Shown here: positions 4,735 to 6,495 of the stretch, piece after piece
Layout: every line of letters starts with the position of its first letter
Position numbering within the stretch: position 1 is the first letter of the stretch
Origin: Actinomycetales bacterium
GTDB lineage: Bacteria; Actinomycetota; Actinomycetes; Actinomycetales; Beutenbergiaceae
Assembly: GCA_016649925.1 (NCBI GenBank)
Contig: JAENWO010000147.1
Coordinates: 1 to 6,495 of the forward strand
Length of the DNA stretch: 6,495 nucleotides
Direction: 5' to 3'
Translations under genes and position numbers: made by a program
Notes under the pieces: model-generated
What the model was told of the DNA's origin: nothing
What the model saw: only the letters and a program-made list of their open reading frames with translations
Database searches by the model: none

Positions 4735-5706
4735 GTGGCAGTCACCTCGGCCCCCTCGACCGGTGCGGAGACGGGAGCGCGCCCGGCAGCCGGCCGGGCG
4801 CGCCGGCGCCAGGGCTGGTGGTTGCCGTACGTGCTGCTCGCGCCCGCCGTGCTGCTCGAGCTCTTCATCCACGTCGTGCCGATGCTCACCGGCATCTGGA
4901 TGAGCTTTCTGCAGCTGACGAAGTTCTTCATCAGCGACTGGTCCGCGGCGCCGTGGGCGGGGCTGCGGAACTACCAGCTCTCCCTCGACTTCGACGCGGC
5001 CGTGGGGCGGGCCCTGCTCGAGTCCTTCCTCATCACGTGCGCCTACGCCGTCATCGTGGTGAGCGTCTCGTGGGTCCTTGGGATGGCCGCGGCCGTCGTC
5101 CTTCAGCGGTCGTTCCGCAGGCGCTCGGTGTTCCGGACGCTGTTCCTGGTCCCGTACGCCCTGCCGGTCTACACGGGCGTGATCACCTGGAACTTCATGC
5201 TCCAGCGGGATACCGGGGTGATCAACCACCTGCTCGGCGACAACCTGGGGTTGTTCGACGAGAAGCCGTTCTGGCTCATCGGCTCCAACGCGTTCGTGTC
5301 GCTCCTCGTGGTCGCGATCTGGCGCATGTGGCCGTTCGCGTTCCTCATGCTCATGGCGGGACTGCAGTCGGTGCCCCACGATGTCTATGAGGCCTCCGCC
5401 ATGGACGGCGCCCGCGCGTTCCGCCAGTGGCGGTCGATCACCCTGCCGATGGTGCGGCCGGTCAACGTCGTGCTGGTCCTCGTGATGTTCCTGTGGGTCT
5501 TCAACGACTTCAACACGCCGTACGTGCTGTTCGGGACTGCCCAGCCACCGGCCGGGGACCTGATCTCGTTCCACATCTACAACGCCTCGTTCCTGACCTG
5601 GAACTTCGGCCTCGGCTCGGCCATGTCCGTGCTGCTGCTGCTGTTCCTGCTGCTCGTCACGGGGATCTACCTCGCCGTCGTGAACCGGAGGTCCCAACGT
5701 GCATGA
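4735..5706 (+). CDS. Carbohydrate ABC transporter permease, MalF-like (first permease)
   Basis: A 323-residue inner-membrane permease of the binding-protein-dependent transport family. After a basic, Ala/Gly-rich cytoplasmic N-terminus (1-27) it has six likely helices at about 30-58, 97-123, 132-154, 186-208, 243-264 and 295-316. The conserved EAA loop that docks on the ATPase is EASAMDGARAF at 219-229, ending in ITLPMVRP at 235-242. The first-helix motif LLAPAVLLELFIHVVPML is typical of sugar permeases of the MalF/UgpA group. GTG at 4735 is preferred because agggcgg lies 7 bases upstream and the product then begins VAVTSAPSTG; an in-frame TTG at 4687 would overlap the binding-protein stop and add 16 residues without a good ribosome site. 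The gap after the binding-protein stop is 40 bases, and the 3' end overlaps the next permease by 8 bases, so all three genes are one operon. Confidence 0.93.
   Translation: MAVTSAPSTGAETGARPAAGRARRRQGWWLPYVLLAPAVLLELFIHVVPMLTGIWMSFLQLTKFFISDWSAAPWAGLRNYQLSLDFDAAVGRALLESFLITCAYAVIVVSVSWVLGMAAAVVLQRSFRRRSVFRTLFLVPYALPVYTGVITWNFMLQRDTGVINHLLGDNLGLFDEKPFWLIGSNAFVSLLVVAIWRMWPFAFLMLMAGLQSVPHDVYEASAMDGARAFRQWRSITLPMVRPVNVVLVLVMFLWVFNDFNTPYVLFGTAQPPAGDLISFHIYNASFLTWNFGLGSAMSVLLLLFLLLVTGIYLAVVNRRSQRA
5687..5691 (+). promoter_or_regulatory. Shine-Dalgarno site of the second permease, inside the end of the first
   Basis: The sequence ggagg lies 7 bases before GTG at 5699, within the last codons of the first permease. 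It selects the GTG over the nearby out-of-frame ATG at 5703 and shows that the two permeases are translated from the same message. Confidence 0.85.
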
Positions 5707-6495
5707 CACCACCGCCTTCAAGGCGTTCCGGGTCGTGGTGGTCACGGTCCTGTCGGCGTTCACGATCCTGCCCCTGTACGTCATGATCACCTCGTCGGTG
5801 AAGCCCCTCGCGGACGTCCGGGGCACCTTCTCGTGGTGGCCCAGCCGGATCACCTTCGAGCCGTTCGTCGACATGTGGACGACGGTCCCGTTGGCCCGGT
5901 ACTTCGTCAACAGCACCATCGTGGCGACGGCGGCGACCCTGGCCAGTCTCGTCATCGCGATCTTCGCCTCGTACGCGGTCTCCCGGTACCGCTTCCGGGG
6001 TCGCACGACGTTCACCACGACGGTGCTGTCGACGCAGATGTTCCCGGGGGTGTTGTTCCTGCTCCCGCTGTTCATCATCTTCGTCAACCTCGACCAGACC
6101 CTCGGCATCCAGCTCGTCGGCACGCGCATCGGCCTGATCATCACGTACCTGACGTTCTCGCTGCCGTTCTCGATCTGGATGCTGGCGGGGTACTTCGACG
6201 GCATCCCCCGCGAGCTCGACGAGGCGGCTCGCGTCGACGGCTGCTCGCCGATCGGCGCGTTGTTCCGGGTGGTGCTGCCCGCGGCGCGTCCCGGCGTGAT
6301 CGCGGTGGCCATCTACGGCTTCATGACCGCCTGGGGTGAGGTCCTGTTCGCCTCGGTGATGACGACGGACGCCAACCGGACACTGTCGATCGGCCTGCGG
6401 CAGTACTCCACCCAGACGAACGTCTACTGGAACGAGGTGATGGCCGCATCACTCGTCGTGAGTGTGCCCGTCGTGATCGGGTTCCTGCTGCTGCA
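5699..6495 (+). CDS. Carbohydrate ABC transporter permease, MalG-like (second permease), 3' end outside window
   Basis: The frame is open from GTG at 5699 to the window edge, giving 265 complete residues. Family members usually run to about 270-300, so only a short C-terminal tail is missing. It pairs with the upstream permease to form the membrane channel of the importer. Helix one (about 11-32) is followed by the SSVKP motif (32-36) common in MalG-type proteins. YFVNS (68-72) opens the permease core, helix two runs to about 94, and SRYRFRGR follows. The EAA loop is LDEAARVDGCSPIGALF (173-189), then VVLPAARP (191-198), with the conserved Gly at 181 and prolines in place. Further helices include the segments near MFPGVLFLLPLFII, GLIITYLTFSLPFSIWML and the final SLVVSVPVVIGFLLL. 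It overlaps the first permease by 8 bases, indicating coupled translation. No ATPase gene is seen before the window ends. Confidence 0.93.
   Translation, partial: MHDTTAFKAFRVVVVTVLSAFTILPLYVMITSSVKPLADVRGTFSWWPSRITFEPFVDMWTTVPLARYFVNSTIVATAATLASLVIAIFASYAVSRYRFRGRTTFTTTVLSTQMFPGVLFLLPLFIIFVNLDQTLGIQLVGTRIGLIITYLTFSLPFSIWMLAGYFDGIPRELDEAARVDGCSPIGALFRVVLPAARPGVIAVAIYGFMTAWGEVLFASVMTTDANRTLSIGLRQYSTQTNVYWNEVMAASLVVSVPVVIGFLLL

Noticed and set aside
4504..6312. Very long minus-strand open frame opposite the permeases (602 residues)
   Set aside because: It covers the end of the binding-protein gene and both permeases in antisense. The translation is low-complexity His/Glu/Arg/Asp-rich sequence typical of an antisense shadow. 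The + strand genes have motifs, ribosome sites and correct lengths.

Overview
The window is very GC-rich and strongly GC-biased at third codon positions. It uses GTG starts freely, and its gene order (mazG, eno, divIC/ftsB-like, DUF501) is characteristic of Actinomycetota. The fit is best with Micrococcales of the Cellulomonadaceae/Promicromonosporaceae kind, but the genus is inferred from style and synteny, not proven. All supported genes lie on the + strand.

Positions 1-3012 are a housekeeping block. It starts with the C-terminal end of MazG, a nucleoside triphosphate pyrophosphohydrolase, carrying a small 12-bp tandem repeat. Next comes a complete enolase gene with a strong Shine-Dalgarno site and, just after its stop, a 17-bp-stem hairpin that probably terminates transcription. 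After that come a DivIC/FtsB-type septum formation initiator with an unusual Lys/Pro/Gly/Ala-rich repeated cytoplasmic tail, and a cysteine-rich DUF501 protein translationally coupled to it (TGATG junction). In many actinobacteria an exopolyphosphatase gene (ppx) follows DUF501; here it does not.

Positions 3013-3374 are a 362-bp non-coding interval. Its right half has the look of a regulatory region: a 16-bp near-perfect palindrome, two 17-bp direct repeats at a 22-bp period, and an 8-bp inverted repeat enclosing those direct repeats and ending three bases before the ribosome binding site of the next gene.

Positions 3375-6495 are a CUT1-type carbohydrate ABC importer operon: a lipoprotein solute-binding protein, a MalF-like permease and a MalG-like permease cut by the window end. 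The binding protein would capture a sugar outside the membrane and hand it to the two-permease channel. No ATPase is in view; in actinobacteria such importers commonly share a MsiK-type ATPase encoded elsewhere. The sugar cannot be read from sequence alone.

No RNA genes, CRISPR arrays, insertion sequences or phage genes were seen. The gene content is ordinary. The most worthwhile signals are the repeat architecture in front of the binding-protein gene, the basic repeat tail of the division protein, and the break in the usual synteny after DUF501.
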